Assembly: GCF_023499255.1 (NCBI RefSeq)
Contig: NZ_CP092183.1
Span: 5,514,501 to 5,578,500, forward strand
Reading direction: 5' to 3'
Source: Couchioplanes caeruleus
Lineage (GTDB): Bacteria; Actinomycetota; Actinomycetes; Mycobacteriales; Micromonosporaceae
DNA: 64,000 bases
Below are positions 25,630 to 34,291 of the stretch, one piece after another (the first letter of the stretch is position 1; every line of letters begins with the position of its first letter). The notes under the pieces are model-generated. The model did no database searches. It saw nothing but the letters and a program-made list of their open reading frames with translations, and had not been told where the DNA came from. The position numbers were made by a program, and so were the translations under genes.

Positions 25630-26163
25630 ATGCGAACCTTCTCCACGCCGACCCGCCTCGCCGTCGCCATCGTCGTCATGGCGCTGGGCCTGTGGGGTGC
25701 GCTGTTCGTGACCCGTCCCGCCGCGGCCGCCACCACGACCGGTGCGGACAAGCTGGCACTCACCTGGGTGGACGGTGGCCGGCAGCTGCAGGTGGACGGG
25801 TACGCGTACCGGCCGAAGGCCGTGGTGGACGTGCGGCTCGGCGACAGCCCGCTGCAGCAGGCCCGCAGCGACGAGAGCGGCCGCGTCCAGGTCACCGTGC
25901 CGCAGGAGCTGGTCGCCGCCGGGCAGTCCGGGGCGAGCATCATCGTCACCGGCCGTTCGGTCTCCGGCGCCTCCCGGGTGCTGATCTCCGCGGTGCCGCC
26001 GCGCGCCGCCGCCCGCGGCCCGGTGGACGCCCTGCCGTGGTCGATCGCCGCGCTGGCGATCGCCGGGATCGCCCTCGGCGCCCTGCACCGGCTCCGGTCC
26101 CGCCGTACGCCGGCCCCGTCGGTGGCCCCGGCCGGCTACCTCAGCCGGCACCGCGCCGCCTGA
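25630..26163 (+). CDS. Secreted, C-terminally membrane-anchored surface protein (family A, copy 2)
   Basis: 177 residues: signal peptide (LAVAIVVMALGLWGALFV, then AAAA), an outer part with LALTWVDGGRQLQVDGYAY and VTVPQELVAAGQSGAS, a C-terminal helix (LPWSIAALAIAGIALGAL) and a basic tail ending YLSRHRAA. It shares its layout and end with the protein at 5842-6435, and both lie divergent to an 11-bp repeat operator. No LPXTG and no enzymatic motif. Function unknown; a small co-regulated envelope protein family is likely. Confidence 0.7.
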   Translation: MRTFSTPTRLAVAIVVMALGLWGALFVTRPAAAATTTGADKLALTWVDGGRQLQVDGYAYRPKAVVDVRLGDSPLQQARSDESGRVQVTVPQELVAAGQSGASIIVTGRSVSGASRVLISAVPPRAAARGPVDALPWSIAALAIAGIALGALHRLRSRRTPAPSVAPAGYLSRHRAA

Positions 26164-26261
26164 AACCGATTCGCACCCCAACGCTTCCCGCGTAGCCCCC
26201 AGATGTCCCGAGCATGGTGAGCGGACCTACCCCCGGGTCCCGTCCTGCGAAGGGTCAGCGC

Positions 26262-28469
26262 ATGGGATTTGCGGCACGCACGCTGGTCGAGGCGTACCCC
26301 GGCCCGGCTGCGATCGTGGACCGGGACGGCTGCGTCCTGGTCACCAACGGGCGGTGGTCCGGCGACGGGCGCCCCGCCGAGGGCACGGACCTGACCGAGG
26401 CGGCCGGCGGATGCCCGGCACACGCGCAGCTCACCGGGATCGTCCGGGACATGACGGCGGTGACCGAGCCCGCCGTCCTGACGTGCCGGTGCGACGGCGC
26501 CGCGAGCGCCGTCCGCGTCGCGCACCTCGAGAGCGACTGCGGCGCACCCCGGCGGCTGATCACCGTGACCGCGGCCGGCGCCGGGCCGGACGCCGCGGGC
26601 CACGCCAAGTCGCAGTTCCTCGCGCTGCTGGGCCACGAGATCCGTACGCCCGTCACCACGGTGGTCGCCACAGTGGACCTGCTGCGCGCGCAGCCGCTGC
26701 CGCAGGACGTGCGCGAGGTCGTCGACAGCGTCCACCGCTCAGTGCATGCGCTCAAGGCGCTCACCGACGACCTGCTGGACCTGGCGCGCCTGGAGACCGG
26801 CAACCTGACCGTCGAGCACGAGCCCGTACCGCTGCGCGCGGTGCTGGAGGGCATCGTCGAGCCGCTGCAGCAGCAGGCCCGCCGCAAGGGGATCCTGCTG
26901 CTGGCCGCGCCCGCCCCGGATCTGCCGGCGAGCGTGCTGGGCGACGCCGGGCGGCTGCGCCAGGTGCTGACCGGGGTGGTCGGCAACGCGGTGAAGTTCA
27001 CCGAGTCCGGTGAGGTCATCGTGACGGCGGCGCGCGACGGCGACGACGCGTACGTGATCACCGTGTCGGACACCGGCCCGGGCATCGCCGGGCCGGACCG
27101 GGAGCGGATCTTCGCGCCGTTCGTGCAGGCCGACTCCTCGGCGGCACGCCGGCACGAGGGCGCGGGCCTGGGCCTGGCGCTGGCCGCCCGGCTCGTCGCG
27201 GCCCTCGGCGGCAGCATCGACGTGCAGTCCGAGCCGGGCCGGGGCTCGCAGTTCGCGATCCGGCTCCCGCTGCAGGCCGCGCCCCGCCAGCCCGAGCCCG
27301 CAGCGCCGCTGCCGCTGACCCGCCGCCGGGTCGCCGTGGTGGCGCCCTCGCCGCGCTCGGTGCTCGCCCTCTCGTGGCTGCTGACCAGCGCCGGCGCCGA
27401 GCCGGTCGAGGCGCGCCTCGAGGACGTCACCCGGCGGATCCCCGAGGCCGACACGGTGCTGTGGTGCGACGACTCGCACGACCCCGCGGCGGTACGCCGC
27501 GCCGACTCGGTCATCGAGGCGCTCGGCCCGACCGGGCGCGCCCTCATGATCAGCACCACCGACCCGCGGACCGGCATCGTCCGCAAGCCCGGCGTGCTCA
27601 CCGCCCCGCTCGTGCTGTCCCGGCTCGTCTCGGCGCTGAACCTGGAACGGACCGGCGTGCGCGGCGCCCCGATCACCGTGCCCGCGCTGGACGGCGGCCG
27701 GGTGCTGCTCGCCGAGGACAACGACGTCAACCGGACCGTCTTCCGGCGCATGATCCAGCTGCTCGGCGTCGAGTGCGACACGGTCGCCGACGGCGCCGCG
27801 GCGGCCGAGGCGGTCCTGGGCGGTACGCCGTACGACGTGGTGCTGATGGACCTGCAGATGCCGGGCACCGACGGCCTGGAGGCCACCCGGCGCATCCGCG
27901 CGGCCGGGTCGCGTACCCCGATCCTGGCGCTGACCGCGACCGCGCTGCACGGCGACCGCGAACGGTGCCTGGCCGCCGGGATGGACGGGCACCTCAGCAA
28001 GCCGATCACGCTGCCCGAGCTGCGGGCGGCGCTGGAGCCGTACCTGACGGCCGGCGGGGACGAGCCGGAACAGGCCGCGCCCGAGCCGGACATCGACGGG
28101 CCGGACCTGAGCAAGCTGCGCGACCTGGAGGCCCAGCTGGAGGACCGGGCGCTGGTGGTGACCACGGTCAACACCTTCCTGTCCCAGCTGGACGGGCGGC
28201 GTACGGCGCTCGCCGAGGCGCTGCGCAAACAGGACCACGACGCGTTGCGGGCGACCGCGCACACGCTCAAGTCGTCCAGCGCGCTGCTCGGCGCCGACCC
28301 GCTCGCCGAGGCGTGCGCGCAGGTGGAGCGGAGCGCGACGGCCGGCACCAGCGAGCAGGAGCTCACCGCGCTGGTGGCGAGCGTGGAGAACGCGGTGGCC
28401 GGCGCGGTCAAGGTCATGGCCGGCTACCTCGCCTCGGACGAGGGGGGCGACGATGCCGGAACACGCTGA
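26262..28469 (+). CDS. Hybrid sensor histidine kinase with receiver and HPt domains
   Basis: 735 residues, soluble. A short PAS-like input region (1-110) is followed by HisKA with the phosphorylated His in LLGHEIRTPV, and a HATPase domain with GNAVKFTES, SDTGPGI and GAGLGLAL. A degenerate receiver-like segment (about 350-460) comes next, then a true receiver (LLAEDNDVNRTVFRRM, Asp in VLMDLQMPGTDG, Lys in LSKPITL) and an HPt domain with His in ATAHTLKSSSALLGA. It can run a full His-Asp-His phosphorelay. ATG 26262 has GAAGGG 7 nt upstream. The next kinase gene overlaps its end by 17 bp. No response regulator gene is adjacent. Confidence 0.92.
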   Translation: MGFAARTLVEAYPGPAAIVDRDGCVLVTNGRWSGDGRPAEGTDLTEAAGGCPAHAQLTGIVRDMTAVTEPAVLTCRCDGAASAVRVAHLESDCGAPRRLITVTAAGAGPDAAGHAKSQFLALLGHEIRTPVTTVVATVDLLRAQPLPQDVREVVDSVHRSVHALKALTDDLLDLARLETGNLTVEHEPVPLRAVLEGIVEPLQQQARRKGILLLAAPAPDLPASVLGDAGRLRQVLTGVVGNAVKFTESGEVIVTAARDGDDAYVITVSDTGPGIAGPDRERIFAPFVQADSSAARRHEGAGLGLALAARLVAALGGSIDVQSEPGRGSQFAIRLPLQAAPRQPEPAAPLPLTRRRVAVVAPSPRSVLALSWLLTSAGAEPVEARLEDVTRRIPEADTVLWCDDSHDPAAVRRADSVIEALGPTGRALMISTTDPRTGIVRKPGVLTAPLVLSRLVSALNLERTGVRGAPITVPALDGGRVLLAEDNDVNRTVFRRMIQLLGVECDTVADGAAAAEAVLGGTPYDVVLMDLQMPGTDGLEATRRIRAAGSRTPILALTATALHGDRERCLAAGMDGHLSKPITLPELRAALEPYLTAGGDEPEQAAPEPDIDGPDLSKLRDLEAQLEDRALVVTTVNTFLSQLDGRRTALAEALRKQDHDALRATAHTLKSSSALLGADPLAEACAQVERSATAGTSEQELTALVASVENAVAGAVKVMAGYLASDEGGDDAGTR

Positions 28470-29289
28470 CCCCGCCCTGCTCGCCGAGCTGGAACGCCAG
28501 CGGCTGCGCAACGCCGAGCTCGAACGGCAGGTCCGCGACCTGAGCCGCTCGGTGGCGGAGCTCGAGGCCTTCTCCCGCGAGATCAGCCACGACCTCAAGG
28601 CGCCGCTGGCCGGCATCTGCGGGTACGCCCAGCTGCTGACCCACATGGACCTCGGGTTCGTACCGCCGCCGGACTACGACGACTTCGTGGCCGAGATCAA
28701 CCGGGGCACCGACCGGATGCGCCGGCTGATCGACGACGTGCTGGCGTACTCGACCGTGCGCGGCGCCCGCCTGCACCTGACGACGATCGACCTGTCGGCC
28801 CTGGTGCACGACGTGGTGGCCGACCGGGCGCTGGACCTGCCCCGGCCGGGTGCACCGGCGCGCCCGGCGCCGCAGGTCACGTGGGACGACCTGCCCGCGG
28901 TCCGCGGCGACCACGGGATGCTGCGGCGGCTGCTGGAGAACCTGCTCGGCAACGCGCTCAAGTACGTGCGCCCCGGCGAGACCGCCCGGGTGCACGTCTC
29001 GGCGCAGCCCGAGGAGGACGGCATGGTCCGCATCGAGGTCACCGACGAGGGCGTCGGCATCCCCGAGGGCCAGCACGAGGCGATCTTCGCGGAGCTGCAC
29101 CGGGCGCACCCGGACGCGTACCCCGGAACCGGCCTGGGCCTCACGATCTGCCGCCGCATCGCGCAGCGGCTCGGCGGCGCCATCGGCGCCGACCCGCACT
29201 TCCGCGGTGGCGCGCGGATCTGGTTCACCCTGCCGGCCGCGCAGACCGCGGCCGGCCCGGTCCCGGTCGTCGCCGACCTGGCCGGTTGA
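28453..29289 (+). CDS. Cytoplasmic sensor histidine kinase with coiled-coil N-terminus
   Basis: 278 residues. Residues 8-40 form a coiled coil (LAELERQRLRNAELERQV); there is no PAS, GAF or membrane domain. HisKA has REISHDLKAPLAG, and the ATPase domain has NLLGNALKYV, DEGVGIPEG and GTGLGLTICRRIA. It has the form of phytochrome-type or accessory kinases that depend on a partner for input, probably the hybrid kinase whose gene it overlaps. The repeat-bearing surface-protein gene follows 116 nt downstream, which makes it a candidate input for that operator. Confidence 0.9.
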   Translation: MPEHADPALLAELERQRLRNAELERQVRDLSRSVAELEAFSREISHDLKAPLAGICGYAQLLTHMDLGFVPPPDYDDFVAEINRGTDRMRRLIDDVLAYSTVRGARLHLTTIDLSALVHDVVADRALDLPRPGAPARPAPQVTWDDLPAVRGDHGMLRRLLENLLGNALKYVRPGETARVHVSAQPEEDGMVRIEVTDEGVGIPEGQHEAIFAELHRAHPDAYPGTGLGLTICRRIAQRLGGAIGADPHFRGGARIWFTLPAAQTAAGPVPVVADLAG

Positions 29290-29340
29290 CGGACGGCGGC
29301 CCTCCCCCGGCCGCCGATCTTTCCCCCAACCAGAGCAGGG

Positions 29341-29358
29341 CTTGAGGTCGGCTTGAGG
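29341..29358 (+). promoter_or_regulatory. Two-copy 11-bp-period direct repeat operator
   Basis: CTTGAGG at 29341 and again at 29352, identical and 11 bp apart. A CCGATCT box follows at 29366, 8 nt after the last repeat, as at 4284 and 6542. The ATG of the Ig-repeat protein is 47 nt downstream with its own GATGAGG ribosome site, so here the transcript probably has a leader. Confidence 0.68.
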
Positions 29359-29405
29359 TTCGCCGCCGATCTCACGGTCGAACTGCTCGAACGAGATGAG
29401 GCCAG

Positions 29406-32400
29406 ATGGACGCGAGGCGAGTGCTCACCGCGGTGGGCGCCGGGCTGCTGGGAGTGGCGGTGACCGTCGTCGGCACGCCGACCATGGCGAGCGCCGCCCC
29501 TGCAGCCCCGAAGAGCTTCAGCGTCGCCCGCGCACCGGGCGACGTGCACAAGATCAACGTGACGTGGAAGGCCGTCGCCGATGCCGACCACTACGTCGTG
29601 GACAGCATCGCCGGTGACGTCGAGACGATCATCAACGTCCCGGCCTCGACGACGAGCTACACGATCGACGCGCCGGACAACTGCACGTCGTACAAGATCC
29701 GGGTGGGCGCCGCCGACGCGGCCGGCACGACCGCGAGCACCACGTTCTGGTCGCTCAAGTCGCTGACGCCGGGCACCGTCATGGGCATGTCCACCGGCCG
29801 CGACGCGGACGGCACGGTCGCCACGGCGGCGTGGCGCGCCCCGTCCTGGACCGGCTACACGCCGCTGACCGGCTACCGGGCCGTCTTCACCCGCCTCTCC
29901 GACGGCGTCGTGCTCTCCGACACCACGTCGATGGACACGTCGTTCCGCTACCCGGGCGTCGACCCGGCCCGCGCGTACACGCTCGCGGTCACCACGGTGA
30001 ACGAGTACGGCGCCTGCTCGACCGCCAAGTCGCTGCTCGACCGGTTCCGCCCGGCCGACCCGACGAACCTGGTCGTGCAGCGCCGCGCCGACGCGCCCGG
30101 CACGGTCGAGGTCGTCTGGAAGGCCGCGACCTCGGGTCCGGCCCCCACGTACTACCTGATCAGCTACGGCCAGGCCAAGGTGACCAGCTCGCTGCGCACC
30201 GACGCGCCGACCACCTCCGCGACGCTGCCCCTGGACGTCGCCAAGAGCTGGGTCGTCGAGGTCAAGGCGTACAACGACAACGGCGGCAGCGGCGCGGTCG
30301 CCGGCTCCGTACCGGTCTTCGAGGCCACGGCGGCGGCGCCCGCGCCGGCCACCGAGCCCACCGCGACCCCGACCCCGTCGGCCACCACCGCCACCCCGGA
30401 GCCGGGCGTCACGACCGCTCCCGTGGAGGCCGGCACGCCGACCGTCCAGCCGACGGACTCCACCACGACCACCACCACGGTGACGACCGGCTCCGACCGG
30501 ACCCCGCCGACGATCACCACCACGCTGTCGCAGACGCCGTACAACGGCTGGTTCAAGACGCCGGTGACGATCCACTTCACCTGCAAGGACGACAGCGGCA
30601 CGATCGCGAGCTGCCCGTCCGACATCCGGGCCGCCACCGACGGCACCGGCCAGCGGTTCTCCGGCACCGCCGTGGACGCCGCCGGCAACACCGCGACGAT
30701 CGTGCTGACGCTCAACGTCGACCAGACGGCGCCGGCCATCACGGCCACCGTCCGGGGCACGAAGAACGCCGCCGGCTGGTACACCACCGCACCGGTGGTC
30801 ACGTACGCCTGCTCGGACGTGGTCTCCGGCGTCTCGACGCTGCTGAGCTGCCCGGCCGACACCCCGGTCACCGTCGACGGCGTCAACCAGACCGTCATCG
30901 GCACCGCGACCGACAAGGCCGGCAACACCGCCACGGCCACGGTCGTGCTCAACATCGACCAGGTCGCCCCGGCGATCAGCGCCTCGGTCGTCGGCGACGC
31001 GAACGCCGACGGCTGGTTCACCACCGCGCCGACCGTCCGCTTCACCTGCTCCGACGCGGTCTCCGGCATCGCGACCTGCCCGGCCGACCGGAAGATCACC
31101 ACCGACGGCATCGGCCAGAAGATCACGGGTACGGCGGTCGACAAGGCCGGCAACAGCACCAGCACCTCCGTCACCCTCAACGTCGACCAGACCGCGCCGG
31201 CGATCACCGCCACGGTCCTGGGCGACGTGAACGGCAACGGGTGGTACCGCACCTCCCCCACCGTCCACTTCACCTGCACCGACGCGGGCGCCGGGGTCAA
31301 GAACTGCCCGGCCGACGTCACGGTCGCCGGCGAGGGCGCGAACCTGCCGGTCACCGGCACCGCCACCGACAAGGCGGGCAACACCGCCACCACCTCGGTC
31401 ACGGTGAACGTGGACCGCACCGCGCCGCTGATCAGCGCGACCCTCGTGGGCGAGGCGAACGGCGACGGCTGGTTCCGTACCGCGCCGACCGTGCACTTCA
31501 CCTGCATCGAGGCCGGCTCCGGCCTGGCCGAGTGCCCCGCGGACACCGAGGTGACCACGGACGGCGCCGGGCAGACCGTCATCGGCACCGTGACCGACAA
31601 CGCCGGCAACAACGCCACCGCCTCGGTGGTCGTGAGCGTCGACCGCACCGCGCCGGTGATCACCGCCGCGGTCGTGGGCGAGGCCGCCGACGGCTGGTAC
31701 CGCAGCGCGCCCACCGTCCACTTCACCTGCACCGACGCGGGCTCCGGCATCGCCGACTGCCCCGCCGACGCCACGGTGGCCGACGGCACCGGCAAGATCG
31801 TCATGGGTACGGCCGCCGACAAGGCCGGCAACACCGCCACCACCTCGGTGACGGTCAATGTCGACCAGACCGCCCCGGCGATCACCGCCGCCCTGGTGGA
31901 CGCGCCGAACGCCGACGGCTGGTTCAACAGCGCCCCGACCGTCCACTTCACCTGCACCGACGCGGGCTCCGGCATCGCCGACTGCCCCGCCGACGCCACG
32001 GTGACCACGAACGGCGCGGGCCAGGTCGTCAGCGGCACGGCCACCGACAAGGCCGGCAACACCGCCACCGCCACGGTGACGGTCAACGTCGACCTCGTCT
32101 CGCCGGAGCTCACCGCCACCGTCGACGGCACGAAGAACGACGCGGGCTGGTACCGCAGCGCTCCCACCGTGCGCTACACCTGCGCCGACACCGGCTCGGG
32201 CCTGGCCTCCTGCCCGGCCGACGCGACCGTGACGACCGACGGCGCCGCCGTCAGCGTGCCGGGCAGCGCCGCCGACAAGGCCGGCAACACCACCACCAGC
32301 ACCACGACCCTCAGCGTGGACCTGACCGCCCCGGTGGTCACGGCGAGCCTGGTGGACGCAGCCAACGCCAACGGGTGGTTCACCACCGCCCCGACCGTCC

Positions 32401-33227
32401 ACTTCACCTGCACCGACACGGGCTCCGGCATCGCCGACTGCCCGGCCGACGTCACCGTCACCACCAGCGGCGGCGGCCAGGTCGTCAGCGGCACCGCCAC
32501 CGACAAGGCCGGCAACACCGCCACCGCCACGGTGACGGTCAACGTCGACCTCGTCTCGCCGGAGCTCACCGCCACCGTCGACGGCACGAAGAACGCCGCG
32601 GGCTGGTACCGCAGCGCCCCGACCGTGCGCTACACCTGCACCGACACCGGCTCCGGCGTGGCCTCCTGCCCCGCCGACGCCACGGTCGCCGGTGAGGGCG
32701 CCGCGATCAGCCTGCCCGGTGCGGCCGGCGACAAGGCCGGTAACACCACCTCCCGTACGACGACGGTGAGCGTCGACAGGACCGCCCCGGTCGTCACCGT
32801 GGTGGGCGCCACCAACGGCACGAAGTACGGTGCGGACGCCGCCCCGTCGGTCTCGTGCCGCACCACCGACGCGCTGTCCGGCGTCGTGACGGAGGCGAAG
32901 CTGACCGACACCACCACCGAGAACGGCGTGCACACCGTGGTCTGCGCGGGCGCCGTCGACAAGGCCGGCAACGCGGCGGCCCAGGTGAGCATCACCTACA
33001 CCGTCGAGGCCACGGCGAACTGGCTGTCGGTCCTGGTCCACAAGTACATGGACGGCAAGGCGAGCGCGGCGACGCTGAAGGACTTCGACGCCACGATCGC
33101 CAAGCGCAACTGGGGCCAGTTCATCGCCAAGGTCGTCGTCCAGTCGCTCGGCCGCAACCCGGCGCTGAACCCGACCCAGTCGGCGACGCTGATCTGGTAC
33201 GCGATGACCGTCAACTGCCGGGACTGA
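29406..33227 (+). CDS. Large secreted protein with Fn3 and about ten Ig-like repeats
   Basis: 1273 residues. Signal peptide (1-31, ending MASAA), about three Fn3-type domains (32-305), and a Pro/Thr-rich linker with TTTTTT (306-365). Ten repeats of about 76 residues follow, each of the form D-x-T-A-P-x-I, then GW(Y/F)xxAPTVHFTC, GxxxCPAD and TDKAGNTAT, plus an eleventh divergent copy. Each repeat has two Cys that may form a disulfide. A ~75-residue helical end (ANWLSVLVHKYMDGK to MTVNCRD) closes it, with no LPXTG or membrane anchor. The repeats resemble bacterial Ig-like/OmpL47-type adhesive domains. Likely an extracellular adhesin or matrix protein, inferred. Adjacent repeats are nearly identical in DNA, showing recent duplication. 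Confidence 0.85.
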   Translation: MDARRVLTAVGAGLLGVAVTVVGTPTMASAAPAAPKSFSVARAPGDVHKINVTWKAVADADHYVVDSIAGDVETIINVPASTTSYTIDAPDNCTSYKIRVGAADAAGTTASTTFWSLKSLTPGTVMGMSTGRDADGTVATAAWRAPSWTGYTPLTGYRAVFTRLSDGVVLSDTTSMDTSFRYPGVDPARAYTLAVTTVNEYGACSTAKSLLDRFRPADPTNLVVQRRADAPGTVEVVWKAATSGPAPTYYLISYGQAKVTSSLRTDAPTTSATLPLDVAKSWVVEVKAYNDNGGSGAVAGSVPVFEATAAAPAPATEPTATPTPSATTATPEPGVTTAPVEAGTPTVQPTDSTTTTTTVTTGSDRTPPTITTTLSQTPYNGWFKTPVTIHFTCKDDSGTIASCPSDIRAATDGTGQRFSGTAVDAAGNTATIVLTLNVDQTAPAITATVRGTKNAAGWYTTAPVVTYACSDVVSGVSTLLSCPADTPVTVDGVNQTVIGTATDKAGNTATATVVLNIDQVAPAISASVVGDANADGWFTTAPTVRFTCSDAVSGIATCPADRKITTDGIGQKITGTAVDKAGNSTSTSVTLNVDQTAPAITATVLGDVNGNGWYRTSPTVHFTCTDAGAGVKNCPADVTVAGEGANLPVTGTATDKAGNTATTSVTVNVDRTAPLISATLVGEANGDGWFRTAPTVHFTCIEAGSGLAECPADTEVTTDGAGQTVIGTVTDNAGNNATASVVVSVDRTAPVITAAVVGEAADGWYRSAPTVHFTCTDAGSGIADCPADATVADGTGKIVMGTAADKAGNTATTSVTVNVDQTAPAITAALVDAPNADGWFNSAPTVHFTCTDAGSGIADCPADATVTTNGAGQVVSGTATDKAGNTATATVTVNVDLVSPELTATVDGTKNDAGWYRSAPTVRYTCADTGSGLASCPADATVTTDGAAVSVPGSAADKAGNTTTSTTTLSVDLTAPVVTASLVDAANANGWFTTAPTVHFTCTDTGSGIADCPADVTVTTSGGGQVVSGTATDKAGNTATATVTVNVDLVSPELTATVDGTKNAAGWYRSAPTVRYTCTDTGSGVASCPADATVAGEGAAISLPGAAGDKAGNTTSRTTTVSVDRTAPVVTVVGATNGTKYGADAAPSVSCRTTDALSGVVTEAKLTDTTTENGVHTVVCAGAVDKAGNAAAQVSITYTVEATANWLSVLVHKYMDGKASAATLKDFDATIAKRNWGQFIAKVVVQSLGRNPALNPTQSATLIWYAMTVNCRD
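32065..32616 (+). repeat. Recent 456-bp duplication inside the Ig-repeat gene
   Basis: The DNA from 32065 recurs from 32521 with about one mismatch over the first 96 bases, a period of 456 bp or two 76-residue repeats. This marks a recent unequal exchange that added a repeat pair. Confidence 0.75.
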
Positions 33228-33247
33228 CCTCCGGCCGGTACGGCACC

Positions 33248-33279
33248 GGGCCGGGACTCGTTTCGACGGGTCCCGGCCC
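33248..33279 (+). terminator. Intrinsic terminator after the Ig-repeat gene
   Basis: GGGCCGGGAC and GTCCCGGCCC form a perfect 10-bp stem with a 12-nt loop, followed by TTCT. Lies 20 nt after the stop codon. Confidence 0.75.
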
Positions 33280-33371
33280 TTCTCGCTGTCAGGCCTTCTC
33301 GCTGTCAGGCCTTCTCGCTGCCAGGCCTTCTCGCTGCCAGGCCCTTCGCGGTCAGGCCCTTCGCGGTCAGG
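33278..33371. repeat. 16-bp and 15-bp tandem repeats between convergent surface-protein genes
   Basis: Four 16-bp units (CCTTCTCGCTGTCAGG with T/C variation) at 33278-33341 are followed by two 15-bp units (CCCTTCGCGGTCAGG) at 33342-33371. The last unit contains the stop codon of the LPXTG gene. Confidence 0.8.
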
Positions 33372-34251
33372 ACTCGAAGCGGTTCCGTCGGCGCCGGCCG
33401 CTCAGGTAACCGATCAGGCCGGCGGCGAGCAGGACCGCGCCGACCGCGGCGGTGTTCGGGCCGGTGACCGGCAGCCCGCCCGCCGCACCGGGGTCACCCG
33501 CCGCTCCCGAACCACCCGCCGCGTCGGAGCCCCCGGTCGTCGTCGGCGTCCCCGTCGCCGTGGGCGTCGCGGAGGGACTGTCGCTGGGCGTCGGCGAGGG
33601 CGTGCCCACGCCTCCGCCGGTCGGCGTCACGGACGGCCCCGGCGTCGCGGCGGCGACCCGTACCTGGACGTGGTTGCCGTTGGTACGGATGTCAGCCGTG
33701 GGCAGGTCCCGCGGCTCGAGCGTCAGCAGTGCGCCCGTGCCCGCCACGACCGGAGCGCCCGGCACGGCGAAGTAGTCGACCACCTCCCGGACCCCACCGC
33801 GCGCGTCGGCCCACGCGCGGCTCTGCCAGCGGAAGGCCAGCACCGTCTCCGCGCCGGGCCGGGCCTGTGCCGACGCGGCGACCATCGGCGCGGTGATCGC
33901 CAGCGTCCGGTACGGCGCCAGCACCGCGTCGAACGAGCACCACGCCATCTCGCCCCGGCTGCCGAGCGTGTACCAGCAGTTGCGGTACCGGCGGGCGAAC
34001 TCGAGGCTCTCACCCGCCTCCACCTGCGCCACCAGGCCGCGTACGGGCCGGGAGTCCACGCTCTGCACGCCCAGCGGCGCGGGTACGACCTCGCCCGGGC
34101 CGACCGTGTACTCCTTCTTGATCGGCCACATGTCGTCCTGGATCTCGGTGACGGCCTCGATCTTCGCGGGATCGGGCGGCGCGGCCCGGGCGGGCGCCTG
34201 CACCCCCAGCGCCAGTCCTGCGACAGCCAGCACACCGACGACAACTCTCAT
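33367..34251 (-). CDS. LPXTG cell-wall-anchored surface protein
   Basis: 294 residues. Signal peptide (VVGVLAVAGLALGVQAPARA), an outer domain of about 190 residues with two Cys near NCWYTLGSRGEMAWCSF, a Pro/Thr/Gly-rich spacer, and a sorting signal LPVTG. This is followed by a helix and the basic tail SGRRRRNRFES. A sortase would cut after Thr and attach it to peptidoglycan; no sortase gene is in the window. The ATG has GGGAG 4 nt upstream. The outer domain is not recognised. Confidence 0.82.
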   Translation of the reverse strand: MRVVVGVLAVAGLALGVQAPARAAPPDPAKIEAVTEIQDDMWPIKKEYTVGPGEVVPAPLGVQSVDSRPVRGLVAQVEAGESLEFARRYRNCWYTLGSRGEMAWCSFDAVLAPYRTLAITAPMVAASAQARPGAETVLAFRWQSRAWADARGGVREVVDYFAVPGAPVVAGTGALLTLEPRDLPTADIRTNGNHVQVRVAAATPGPSVTPTGGGVGTPSPTPSDSPSATPTATGTPTTTGGSDAAGGSGAAGDPGAAGGLPVTGPNTAAVGAVLLAAGLIGYLSGRRRRNRFES

Positions 34252-34291
34252 GACACTCCCCGCTAAACGGTCAAAGTGCGCAGATCGTACG

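Noticed and set aside
29406..33227. The repeated DNA as a CRISPR-like or satellite array
   Set aside because: The period of about 228 bp is a multiple of three, and each unit encodes an Ig-like domain with conserved residues.
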